Shown: one piece after another, positions 23,583 through 31,446 of the stretch | Numbering within the stretch: position 1 is the stretch's first letter | How the letters are laid out: every line of letters begins with the position of its first letter | Assembly (NCBI RefSeq): GCF_007990715.1 | Contig: NZ_BJWY01000039.1 | Span: 1 to 52,268, forward strand | DNA: 52,268 nt | Direction of reading: 5' to 3' | From: Nocardia seriolae NBRC 15557 | Lineage (GTDB): Bacteria > Actinomycetota > Actinomycetes > Mycobacteriales > Mycobacteriaceae | The notes under the pieces: generated by a model | Databases searched by the model: none | Told to the model about the DNA's origin: nothing | Seen by the model: the letters and a program-made list of their open reading frames with translations, nothing else | Translations under genes and position numbers: made by a program

Positions 23583-25028
23583 GTGGTAGCCACGAATACC
23601 CGAGAGACCGCCGCTTCGGCCGAAGCCGCCGACTCAGCAGACACCACCGCAGCACGGCCGGTCAAGAAGGCTGCCGCCAAGAAGGCTCCGGCCAAGAAGG
23701 TCGCTGCCAAGAAGACCGCGGCGAAGAAGACCGCGGCCAAGAAGGCCACCAAGGCCACCGCCAAGAAGACGGCGGCCAAGAAGGCCTCGCCGAAGAAGGC
23801 CGCCGAGCCCGGCGCCGAGGGCGCAGAGGGCGACGAAGTCCTCGACGACGAGTCGTTGGAACTCGACGATCTCGATGATCTCGAAATCGACGAGGACGAC
23901 CTCGGCGAGGACGAGGAGATCGTCGACGAGGACGAAGAGGAGGAGGCCGGGGAGGGCGCGGCCGTCGCCGCCGCCCCCGCCGCCGAGGGCGAGGAGGCCG
24001 AAGAGGCCGAAGAGCCGTCGGAGAAGGACAAGGCCTCCGGCGACTTCGTCTGGGACGAAGAGGAATCCGAGGCGCTGCGCCAGGCGCGCAAGGACGCCGA
24101 GCTCACCGCCTCCGCCGACTCGGTCCGCGCCTACCTCAAGCAGATCGGCAAGGTCGCGCTGCTCAACGCCGAGGAGGAGGTCGAACTCGCCAAACGCATC
24201 GAGGCCGGCCTCTACGCCACGGAGAAGCTGCGCGAATTCGCCGACAAGGGCGAGAAGCTGCCCGTGCAGTCGCGCCGCGACCTGCAGTGGATCATGCGCG
24301 ACGGCAACCGCGCCAAGAACCACCTGCTGGAAGCCAACCTGCGACTGGTCGTCTCGCTCGCCAAGCGCTACACCGGCCGCGGCATGGCGTTCCTGGACCT
24401 CATCCAGGAAGGCAACCTCGGTCTGATCCGCGCCGTCGAGAAGTTCGACTACACCAAGGGCTACAAGTTCTCGACCTACGCGACATGGTGGATCCGCCAG
24501 GCCATCACCCGCGCCATGGCCGACCAGGCCCGCACCATCCGCATCCCCGTCCACATGGTCGAAGTCATCAACAAACTCGGCCGCATCCAACGCGAACTCC
24601 TCCAGGACCTGGGCCGCGAGCCCACCCCCGAAGAGCTCGCCAAGGAAATGGACATCACGCCGGAAAAGGTGCTGGAAATCCAGCAGTACGCCCGCGAGCC
24701 CATCTCCCTGGACCAAACCATCGGCGACGAAGGCGACTCCCAACTCGGCGACTTCATCGAAGACTCCGAAGCCGTCGTCGCAGTAGACGCAGTCTCCTTC
24801 ACCCTCCTACAGGACCAACTCCAGTCGGTCCTGGAAACCCTGTCCGAGCGCGAGGCAGGCGTAGTCCGCCTCCGCTTCGGCCTCACCGACGGCCAACCCC
24901 GAACCCTGGACGAAATCGGCCAGGTCTACGGCGTAACCCGAGAACGAATCCGCCAAATCGAATCCAAGACCATGTCCAAACTGCGCCACCCCAGCCGCAG
25001 CCAGGTCTTGCGCGACTACCTGGATTAG
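23583..25028 (+). CDS. sigA: Principal RNA polymerase sigma factor SigA
   Basis: 481 residues from GTG 23583 with a GAAAGGG site. The N-terminus is a Lys/Ala-rich, histone-like segment ([16 protein letters not shown] repeats, about 27-75), then an acidic stretch (about 83-145). The sigma-70 core follows: region 1.2 ([20 protein letters not shown]), region 2 ([20 protein letters not shown] and [18 protein letters not shown]), region 3 ([20 protein letters not shown]) and region 4 ([20 protein letters not shown]). It corresponds to SigA (Rv2703, HrdB in Streptomyces), which directs housekeeping transcription. A strong terminator follows at 25041. Confidence 0.97.
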   Translation: MVATNTRETAASAEAADSADTTAARPVKKAAAKKAPAKKVAAKKTAAKKTAAKKATKATAKKTAAKKASPKKAAEPGAEGAEGDEVLDDESLELDDLDDLEIDEDDLGEDEEIVDEDEEEEAGEGAAVAAAPAAEGEEAEEAEEPSEKDKASGDFVWDEEESEALRQARKDAELTASADSVRAYLKQIGKVALLNAEEEVELAKRIEAGLYATEKLREFADKGEKLPVQSRRDLQWIMRDGNRAKNHLLEANLRLVVSLAKRYTGRGMAFLDLIQEGNLGLIRAVEKFDYTKGYKFSTYATWWIRQAITRAMADQARTIRIPVHMVEVINKLGRIQRELLQDLGREPTPEELAKEMDITPEKVLEIQQYAREPISLDQTIGDEGDSQLGDFIEDSEAVVAVDAVSFTLLQDQLQSVLETLSEREAGVVRLRFGLTDGQPRTLDEIGQVYGVTRERIRQIESKTMSKLRHPSRSQVLRDYLD

Positions 25029-25040
25029 CGATTCACGCAT

Positions 25041-25076
25041 GATTGGGCCTCTGGGCTGCAGCTCAGAGGCCCAATC
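25041..25076 (+). terminator. sigA terminator
   Basis: A 13-bp perfect stem, GATTGGGCCTCTG/CAGAGGCCCAATC, with a 10-nt loop, 12 nt after the sigA stop. It also precedes the convergent gene ending at 25099. Confidence 0.85.
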
Positions 25077-25098
25077 TCGTGTCTGAATCCAACGGTGT

Positions 25099-25839
25099 TC
25101 ACAACATGCTGTTTCGTATCAGCTGTTGCCGGTGTCGGCGCTGTAGTTCGAACAGTTCGGCATCGGAGTGGCGGGTCCAGTCGCCTTTGGGGGTGAATTT
25201 GGGGCGGAGCGCGCGAATCTGGTCCGCACACCGGAGCACCTCCGCCTCGAGCGCACGTGAATCCGAGCAGCCGGGCCATAGTGGCGACACGGTGATCGAA
25301 TGGATCGCCTGCCGGTTTCCGGACATGGATACGACCGCCTTGCCGTACTGGGTGGCGGCTCCGCGGACCAGGTAGTCGCCGTCTGATTGGAGGTCGTCGT
25401 GCACCCGGCAGTATTTGTTCCAGGTGGGGGTCTCCAGCAGCATGATCGCCTGCTCCCGGGCGGATAGGTACCAGCCGTCAGCGGAGCCGTTCGCGGCGGA
25501 GTGCCGACCGTGGTGTTCGTTCAGGGCCTGCGAGTACGCCTCGAACAGCTCGCGACCGACCTCTTTCGGCGGTACTCGATCCCGCCAGTCGGAACTGAGT
25601 TCCAGGCGGGTCGGCAACCTGCTGCCATCCAATATCATGGCGACGAACGGACCCGCGGACCCGGCCGAGAACGGAACGACAGACAGGGCCCGACTCGGTT
25701 CGGTAGACGGTGACGCCGATACCGCGAAACTCGATTCCTGTTGCAGCGGTAGCGAAGTCACGTTCACCGTGACCGAGACCGAGACGGCCACTGTCGATTT
25801 CCGGTCGTCGGCATAGTCGTCGACGTGTCTGATCACCAT
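25099..25839 (-). CDS. Hypothetical protein
   Basis: 246 residues from ATG 25839. The N-terminal 60 residues are Ser/Val/Thr-rich (VAVSVSVTVNVTSLPL) without a clear signal peptide. The middle is mixed and includes WYLSAREQAIMLLETPTWN and a small beta-rich part (GDYLVRGAATQYGKAVVSMS). The C-terminus is a basic amphipathic helix (SDAELFELQRRHRQQLIRNS) that could be a coiled coil. I do not recognise the family. It begins the block of less conserved genes after sigA; codon use looks less GC-biased than the core, which may mean acquisition. Confidence 0.6.
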   Translation of the reverse strand: MVIRHVDDYADDRKSTVAVSVSVTVNVTSLPLQQESSFAVSASPSTEPSRALSVVPFSAGSAGPFVAMILDGSRLPTRLELSSDWRDRVPPKEVGRELFEAYSQALNEHHGRHSAANGSADGWYLSAREQAIMLLETPTWNKYCRVHDDLQSDGDYLVRGAATQYGKAVVSMSGNRQAIHSITVSPLWPGCSDSRALEAEVLRCADQIRALRPKFTPKGDWTRHSDAELFELQRRHRQQLIRNSML

Positions 25840-26114
25840 GACGAATCCAACCTCTGCACAGCCACTTATCGGCGCACCGTATCAGATCTCGAAGCGGCTC
25901 GGACGAAGCCGGTTCCGGACGACGCCAAGTCAACCGCGATGCGGATCGACGGAGGCGTCTTCAGTTGTCGGTCAAAGAATTTGGGCGAGTTCACGCTCGA
26001 GGCTCACCTCGACGACCTCGGGTCAGCACAGCATCCGACCGGCGCTGCGAATCACAGGTAGTGGCAACAGAACTCGGTGTCTTGCAGTCATCTACGGGCC
26101 TGGGATTCAGCAGG

Positions 26115-26477
26115 GTGGACATTGTGCTCGAATCCGCGCCGTATACGACCGAATGTATTCGGTGCCGATCCTCGGTTGAATCGGCTGTCACCGAGGTCCT
26201 CGGAGAGGACGCTCGGTGGTGGAATCTCGAAGGAACGTGCCCGGAATGCGGGAACATCTGGGAGGAGAGCGGTTACGAACTCCCGCCACCGGGTTTCCGT
26301 GAAGCAATCCTGGCTTCGAACGGATCAACCGTTATTCGGGTCGAGGCCGACAGCGTCTCGACAGCGGCGGTCATGCGCGTCCTTCGCCTTGTCGAATCCT
26401 TCTCGCTCGCGGAGGCACGGGCCAAGGCCGATGAGCTCCGAGCGACCGGGCTGCAGGGGACCCGGGTTCCTGGGTGA
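26115..26477 (+). CDS. Zinc-ribbon protein with L7/L12-like C-terminal helices, 3'-truncated
   Basis: 120 residues from GTG 26115 (GTG 26061 would add 18). It starts VDIVLESAPYTTECIRCRSS. CIRC and TCPECGNIW give two CXXC pairs for a zinc ribbon. The second half (STAAVMRVLRLVESFSLAEA, then KADELRATGLQGT) resembles the C-terminal domain of ribosomal protein L7/L12 as found in small actinobacterial proteins. Those relatives go on with a further helix (from memory, LVEME...), but here the frame ends RVPG and stops, where signal peptidase sequence begins. The gene seems to have lost its 3' end by a deletion. Confidence 0.6.
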   Translation: MDIVLESAPYTTECIRCRSSVESAVTEVLGEDARWWNLEGTCPECGNIWEESGYELPPPGFREAILASNGSTVIRVEADSVSTAAVMRVLRLVESFSLAEARAKADELRATGLQGTRVPG

Positions 26478-26870
26478 TCCGAAACCCGGCGATGTGGTGG
26501 TTTTCGTGGGGCCGACGGAGGCCTGGAACCACGGCCGGGGCAAGAAGACCTTCGTCGCGCGGGTGGTCGCGGTGGGTGGACAAACCGTGCAGTGTTGTGA
26601 CACTCAGGGACGCGTTCTGGTGGACGGCAAGCCGCTCGACGAACCCTATGTCGAGCCGCGGCGGAACAACCCCTTCGATCCCTCCCATCCTGACATCCGA
26701 TTCAATCTCGGCGGTCGCGCCTTCGGCCCGGTGAAGATCCCGACGGCAACCTCTGGGTCATGGGTGACAACCGGCGAGAGGCAGCCGACTCGCGCTACCA
26801 CAGCGAGGACGAGTTCCAGGGCACCATCCCGGTGGCCGACGTGCGCGGCAAGGTCATGAACGTCGGATAG
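26458..26870 (+). pseudogene. Signal peptidase I fragment (lepB-like), 5'-truncated and frameshifted
   Basis: In one frame FLGDPKPGDVVVFVGP, ARVVAVGGQTVQCCDTQGRV and LVDGKPLDEPYV match actinobacterial signal peptidase I. At about 26740 one base is missing. In the next frame DGNLWVMGDNRREAADSRYH and GTIPVADVRGKVMNVG complete the family C-terminus, ending with TAG at 26868-26870. The membrane anchor and catalytic Ser region are absent. The Lys that should precede RVVAVGG (usually KR) is Ala. The fragment overlaps the end of the L7/L12-like frame and must be inactive. The most likely cause is a deletion that joined two genes. Confidence 0.8.
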
Positions 26871-26969
26871 CTGCCGGAGGTCCGGACTCGGCCCGGGTGC
26901 GGTGCACTGCTGGTTTCCCGGTGTGGAACGGTCCGGGCCCGAAGGGACCTGACAGCGGACCGGGAGATC

Positions 26970-27494
26970 TCAGTGGGGTCGGTTGAACCAGGCTCCGGCA
27001 CTGCGCTGGGAGAGCAGGACGACGATGGCGATGCTGGCGGCCAAGCCGAGGAAGCCGGGAGGCTGTTTGCTCGCCATGCCGCCGAGGCCCCAGAGAATTC
27101 CGAAGCTCGCGAAGATGATTGCGGCAATCCGCAGGCCGTTGCCGTTCACGGTGTAGCCGAAGGCGAAGAGCGCCAGGAAGAACGCGGGGAGGAAGCCCGC
27201 GACGAGCGCTCCGCACAATTCGGGTTTGCCCAGGACCCCCGCGAGCACGGACAGGCCGATCCCCAGTCCGCCGAACAGCCAGGAGATGATCTGCGCCGCG
27301 CGCACCGGTCCCGGCATTGTCGTGGGATAGGGCGGAAGCTGCCCGTAGGGGTGGTAGCCGTATGGGCCGTGGCCGCCGGGCATCGGCCAGGTGGGCGGAT
27401 AGTGTCCCGGCGGGCCGTACGGTGCGGCCGGATACGGCTCGTAGCCCTGGTGTGGCAGGCCCTGATCGTTCACCGCGTTTGCGTGATCATCCAT
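26970..27494 (-). CDS. Small membrane protein with Pro/Tyr/Gly-rich N-terminus
   Basis: 174 residues from ATG 27494. The N-terminal 65 residues are rich in Pro, Tyr and Gly (PYGPPGHYPPTWPMPGG), and are followed by three hydrophobic segments: IISWLFGGLGIGLSVLAGVL, ALVAGFLPAFFLALFAFGYT and IAAIIFASFGILWGLGGMA, with a possible fourth (AASIAIVVLL). This plan is common in Nocardia and resembles DUF4190-type proteins. No functional motif is seen. The gene is divergent from the secreted protease. Confidence 0.75.
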   Translation of the reverse strand: MDDHANAVNDQGLPHQGYEPYPAAPYGPPGHYPPTWPMPGGHGPYGYHPYGQLPPYPTTMPGPVRAAQIISWLFGGLGIGLSVLAGVLGKPELCGALVAGFLPAFFLALFAFGYTVNGNGLRIAAIIFASFGILWGLGGMASKQPPGFLGLAASIAIVVLLSQRSAGAWFNRPH

Positions 27495-27743
27495 TGGGAT
27501 CCGTCCCCCTTTTCCCGTTCCGGCTGTTTCCTCGCCGGATCCTTCAGCGTCGAAGGGTACTGAATGCTGCGGCACGTTGTGGGCGAGGTCGTTTCGGTGG
27601 CGGCACCGACCGATCAACCGCACAGCGGCGCTGGGGCTGGGAGTGACCGGTTCGGCCGCCGCTGATCGCGGCCGGTCGGGGTGATTCGCGGGGCCGCCAC
27701 GCACCGGGAGCCGCAGGTCCCAAGAGTTGCACGAACGTACTGT

Positions 27744-27749
27744 TATCTT
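27744..27749 (+). promoter_or_regulatory. Extended -10 box TGTTATCTT (TATCTT) of a leaderless promoter
   Basis: TATCTT preceded by TGN is a full extended -10 element. It ends 7 nt before ATG 27757, so initiation would fall at or next to the start codon. Confidence 0.55.
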
Positions 27750-27756
27750 GGCGCGC

Positions 27757-28749
27757 ATGCGGCTACTTACCGTTCTGACCTGCATATTCGCCATTGCCGG
27801 GATGACTGCCGGTGGCAGCTCGGCGGAACCGGTGGATATCGCGGCAGCGACCCAGTCGATTCGGCTCGATGTCGGCACGGTCGGCGGGACGCCCCGGCTC
27901 ACCTTGCCGGTCACCATCGGGTCCCGGACGCTGACGGTCATGGTCGATACCGGATCGACCGGGTTGCGGGTGATGGCCGACAAACTCGATCCCGCCGATG
28001 TGACCCTGGTGGATCCGGCGGAGGACTACGGATACGGCAGTGGCACCCGCCTGATCGGGGACATCGTGTCGGCTACGGTGTCGATCGGACGCTGGAAGAC
28101 CGCCACTCCCATCGAATTCGAGCAGGTCACCAAGACGGTCTGCAGCAAGCAGAAGCCGAACTGCCCGGCGGCCAACGGGGGTAAGCCGACGATGTTCGGC
28201 GGTACCTATGACGGAATCATCGGGCTGGGTACGAATACCGACAGTGGGATCGGCAATCCGCTGTGGAATCTGCCGCGGGGAATCGGGCGGCGGTGCGCCG
28301 TTCATTACGATCCGGCGGGGACCAGCCGCCTGCTCCTCGATGTACCCGAGAAGGGCTTCTCGCGGGCCCTGATGCCCGCACCCGAGAGCCCGCCGGACGC
28401 GGGACAGCAGCCGTCGCGTCCGTCAACGGTGGAGGGGTGCTTCGAGATGACGGGACTGCCGAACGGAAAGTTCTGCGGCCCAACATTGTTCGACACCGGC
28501 GCGCCGGGCATCCGTATCCAGCTGCCGCCGGGCAATACCGCCTACGCCGGTCCCGTCGCCACCGGCACCGACATCACGCTGACCGCCGGGCAGCCGACCT
28601 GGTCGACCGATCTGCGGACCGGTCCGGACCTGCACGCCCGCATCGATTCCGGTCCCGGTGCCCGGTCGCTGGCCGGGCTCGTTGTCTTCGCCGAGAACGA
28701 CATCCGCTTCGACTTGGATTGCGGCACGGTCGGATTCCGCAGTCACTGA
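27757..28749 (+). CDS. Secreted pepsin-like aspartic protease homologue
   Basis: 330 residues. Residues 1-23 are a signal peptide (LLTVLTCIFAIAGMTAGGSS, then AEP). The first active-site motif lies in LTLPVTIGSRTLTVMVDTGS (DTGS, about residue 69), and GTYDGIIGLG resembles the flap or pepsin-lobe segment. The second motif is TLFDTGAPGIRI (DTGA, about residue 247), giving the two DTG/S sites of family A1, which is unusual in bacteria. Two Cys pairs (CSKQKPNC; CFEM and KFC) may form disulfides. The protein would act outside the membrane. PecA of M. tuberculosis is a known bacterial aspartic protease, but similarity here is limited to the motifs; DUF3443-like proteins are an alternative. Confidence 0.7.
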   Translation: MRLLTVLTCIFAIAGMTAGGSSAEPVDIAAATQSIRLDVGTVGGTPRLTLPVTIGSRTLTVMVDTGSTGLRVMADKLDPADVTLVDPAEDYGYGSGTRLIGDIVSATVSIGRWKTATPIEFEQVTKTVCSKQKPNCPAANGGKPTMFGGTYDGIIGLGTNTDSGIGNPLWNLPRGIGRRCAVHYDPAGTSRLLLDVPEKGFSRALMPAPESPPDAGQQPSRPSTVEGCFEMTGLPNGKFCGPTLFDTGAPGIRIQLPPGNTAYAGPVATGTDITLTAGQPTWSTDLRTGPDLHARIDSGPGARSLAGLVVFAENDIRFDLDCGTVGFRSH

Positions 28750-28788
28750 GGCAGCCGACTATCCGGCGTTTATCCGGAGACACGTGGG

Positions 28789-29028
28789 GTGGGCGTAGGT
28801 TCGGCAGGCATTTCGAGCTACCACACTCTGGGGGCCGACGCGGCGGGGAACGAGAAGAACGCGCCCATCGCCGGGACCATCGCCATCACCGGCGGGATCA
28901 TCTTCGCCTCCGCGGTCACCACGCTGGCGGTCGTGGGCCGCAGGAACGCCGAGGACGAGGAACCCGATCCGGACCTGCCGCCGATCGTCGACTACATTCC
29001 CGAATCGACTCCGCGATTCGGGACGTGA
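28789..29028 (+). CDS. Small single-pass membrane protein
   Basis: 79 residues from GTG 28789, with GGAG eight nt upstream. One hydrophobic helix (IAGTIAITGGIIFASAVTTL, about 27-48) is followed by a basic and then acidic tail (RRNAEDEEPDPDLPP). It is 39 bp downstream of the protease gene, so they may be co-transcribed. Its last 113 bp overlap the convergent hydrolase. Function unknown, and the gene may be a remnant. Confidence 0.5.
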   Translation: MGVGSAGISSYHTLGADAAGNEKNAPIAGTIAITGGIIFASAVTTLAVVGRRNAEDEEPDPDLPPIVDYIPESTPRFGT

Positions 29029-29869
29029 TGAGCGCCGCCAGCTCGGCCGGGCGTTCCTCCGGGACCCAGTGGGTGGCGTCTAGGACCTCGTGGGCGAAGG
29101 GCGCCCGCACGTAGCGCGCGGTGAGTTCGGCATTCTTCGGGTGCATGAACGGGTCTCGCGTGCTCGAGACGTGTGTGGTCGGGACGGTCACCAGGCGTGA
29201 AGCCTGCCGCGGGCCGCTGATGAGCATGGCGCGATACCAGTTGATCGAATACTTCAGCGCTCCGGAATCGACGATGTCGTGGCGAATCCGGTCGAACTGC
29301 TCGGCGTCCATGCCGGACGCGGCCACGGCCCGGTCGAGGCGCTCGGGGTGGGCCGGGTCGGAGACGGCGCGAAAGACCCTGGAAATCAGCAGCTCCGGCA
29401 GCCACGGGACCTGGAACAGCACCATGTAGAAGGTGCGGAAGAACTGCGTCGTGGTCAGCATGGTGCGCATGAAGGCCATGGGGTGGGGCACCGAGACCGA
29501 GGTCAGCGTGCGCACCAGTTCCGGGTGGGCGGCGGCGGTGGACCAGACGACGGCGGATCCCCAGTCGTGGCCGACCAGGTGCACCGGGTCGCCGCCCAGC
29601 GCCTCGATCAGTGCCACGGCGTCCCCTACCAGCGCGCTCATGCGATAGGCGTACCGGCCCGGCGGGCGGGCTCGCGGCGAGTAGCCACGCTGATCCGGAG
29701 CGATTGTGCGGTAACCACTTTCGTGGAGGTACGGCGTGAGCCGCGACCATTCGGCGGCTGTCTGCGGCCAGCCGTGCAGCAGCACGATCGGGATGCAGTC
29801 GATGGGCCCCTCGTCGACCACGTCGAAGGTGAGGCCGTCGTTGGTGAAGGTGGTCAGCCGAGCAGTCAT
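28916..29869 (-). CDS. Alpha/beta hydrolase, epoxide hydrolase-like
   Basis: 317 residues from ATG 29869 with a GGGGAAC site. The fold shows PIVLLHGWPQTAAEWSRLTP (HGxP oxyanion), APDQRGYSPRARPPG, the nucleophile elbow HDWGSAVVW (VGHDWGS, Asp nucleophile as in epoxide hydrolases and dehalogenases), SSTRDPFMHP and THWVPEERP with the catalytic His. It would hydrolyse an epoxide or a similar substrate. The family usually ends near SRIAES; the 25 extra residues after that (RECSRRSAAGPDR...) overlap the small membrane protein on the other strand and may be junk. The regulator is unknown. Confidence 0.85.
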   Translation of the reverse strand: MTARLTTFTNDGLTFDVVDEGPIDCIPIVLLHGWPQTAAEWSRLTPYLHESGYRTIAPDQRGYSPRARPPGRYAYRMSALVGDAVALIEALGGDPVHLVGHDWGSAVVWSTAAAHPELVRTLTSVSVPHPMAFMRTMLTTTQFFRTFYMVLFQVPWLPELLISRVFRAVSDPAHPERLDRAVAASGMDAEQFDRIRHDIVDSGALKYSINWYRAMLISGPRQASRLVTVPTTHVSSTRDPFMHPKNAELTARYVRAPFAHEVLDATHWVPEERPAELAALITSRIAESIRECSRRSAAGPDRVPRPRRSCGPRPPAW

Positions 29870-30306
29870 CTGTTCCCCGAGGTTTCTGTGCAGTGTAGGC
29901 GTGTCATCGAGTACGGCTTCGTGGTGGTGCACACCTCGCTGACCGCGGCCCGGCTGTCGGTGTCCGACAGCCGGTTTGCCCGGGGTGCGGGCGAACTCGT
30001 TTTCGCACCGCCGATGCGCTACCGGCCGTGAGGCGAAGGATGCTCGCCGAATTGGGTGCCGCGTGATAACCAGCACCATTGCGCCGCCGCCGCTCTGACC
30101 GGCGGAGCACCCGGCACCAGGGCGAAAAGCCCACGTGCACACGACATTCTGGCAAACCCGGGTTGCCGCTTCCAGCAAGAATCTCCCAGCCGGAAGTAAT
30201 TTAGATAAAACATCCCCTTTCAATTTCCCAATCCGAACCTTGCCCGGTAGTGTGCCCCCGTCACGTCTGCGATGACGAAACCCCCTGTTCTGGCAATGGA
30301 GTTCGT
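29870..30306. other. Intergenic region, hydrolase / MHYT sensor
   Basis: 437 bp between divergent genes. It holds the hairpin at 29950-29974 and, at 30195-30235, a strikingly AT-rich tract that probably contains the MHYT promoter (TAGATA-type sequence). No coding frame is convincing. Confidence 0.5.
29950..29974. terminator. Hairpin, CCGGCTGTCGG-TGT-CCGACAGCCGG
   Basis: An 11-bp perfect stem with a 3-nt loop followed by TTT, inside the divergent spacer. Its position upstream of both genes makes a regulator-binding palindrome as likely as a terminator. Confidence 0.5.
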
Positions 30307-31314
30307 GTGCTGGAAATTCACCACTTCAGCTATGGGTGGGTCACCCCCGTCCTGGCTTACATCATGTCCGTCACCGGATCGCTGCTCGGTCTGCGGTGTA
30401 CGGCGCGCGCCCGGAGCGGGGACGGACGCAACGGCTGGCTCATCTCCGCTGCGGTCGCCATCGGCGGCACCGGCATCTGGGTCATGCATTTCGTCGCCAT
30501 GCTGGGCTTCAGCATCCACGGCGCGGTGATCCGCTACAACGTGCCGCTCACCCTGCTCAGCGTGGTGATCTCGATAACCGTGGTCTGGGGCGGGCTGTTC
30601 ATCGTGGCGCGCGAGCCCTTCGGCAAGCTGTCGCTCTTCGCGGGCGGCGCGGTCACCGGACTCGGTGTCGGGGCCATGCACTACTCGGGCATGTACGCCA
30701 TGAGGTCCGACGCGATGATCGGATACGACGCCACCATCGTCACGCTGTCCATGGTGATCGCGGTGGTCGCGGCCACCGTGGCGCTGTGGTTCACACTGGT
30801 CATCACCGGTATCTGGGCCACCATCGGCGCGGCGCTGATCATGGGCGTGGCGGTGTGCGGAATGCACTACACCGGCATGGCCTCGATGAGCGCGCACCGC
30901 ATGGACAACCCGGTCGCCCCGCACGGCGCCGGCGCCATGGAACTGCTGGCCCCGCTCATGATCTCGGTCAGCATGGTGACGCTGGTGCTGCTCATCCACG
31001 TGGGCCTCACCGAGGTGGACGAGCGCGCCATGGTGCCCGAACCGGCGCGGCCGCAACCGGAATCGGCCGCGGCCTGGTCGCTGCGATCCGCCGCGCCGAC
31101 CCCGGAGGCGTACGACTACGGACACGACGAGCCCGGGCAGACCGACTACCGCACCGCCGGTTACTACCCGCCCGCCGCCGACTATCCGGTCCCGGGCCGG
31201 CACGCGGCGACGGCGCCCGAACATCCGCGGCCCGGCCAGTATCAGCCCGCCGCCGTCGGCCCGGCGGTGCGCCGTGATCGGAATCCGGGTCCGCGCCAGC
31301 GCACTCACCGCTAG
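30307..31314 (+). CDS. MHYT-domain integral membrane sensor
   Basis: 335 residues from GTG 30307, with GGAG 5 nt upstream. Seven or so membrane helices carry three MHY(T)-type motifs: WVMHFVAMLGF, GAMHYSGMYAM and GMHYTGMASM. In this family they are thought to bind a metal, possibly copper, and to sense O2, CO or NO. The C-terminal 80 residues are Pro/Tyr-rich (AYDYGHDEPGQ, YYPPAADYP) with no GGDEF, EAL or kinase domain, so it is a stand-alone sensor. It lies just upstream of an antiporter gene. Confidence 0.88.
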   Translation: MLEIHHFSYGWVTPVLAYIMSVTGSLLGLRCTARARSGDGRNGWLISAAVAIGGTGIWVMHFVAMLGFSIHGAVIRYNVPLTLLSVVISITVVWGGLFIVAREPFGKLSLFAGGAVTGLGVGAMHYSGMYAMRSDAMIGYDATIVTLSMVIAVVAATVALWFTLVITGIWATIGAALIMGVAVCGMHYTGMASMSAHRMDNPVAPHGAGAMELLAPLMISVSMVTLVLLIHVGLTEVDERAMVPEPARPQPESAAAWSLRSAAPTPEAYDYGHDEPGQTDYRTAGYYPPAADYPVPGRHAATAPEHPRPGQYQPAAVGPAVRRDRNPGPRQRTHR

Positions 31315-31446
31315 TCATAGCGGACCGGGCTCGACTGTGGCCCGAATCCGAACCGAGCCGGGACAACTGAGAATTGCTGCCCCGGTTCGCTGAGAAACCC
31401 GGCCGGGTATTCGACATTCGGGCATCGCGGCAGCAAACTGTCTGCC

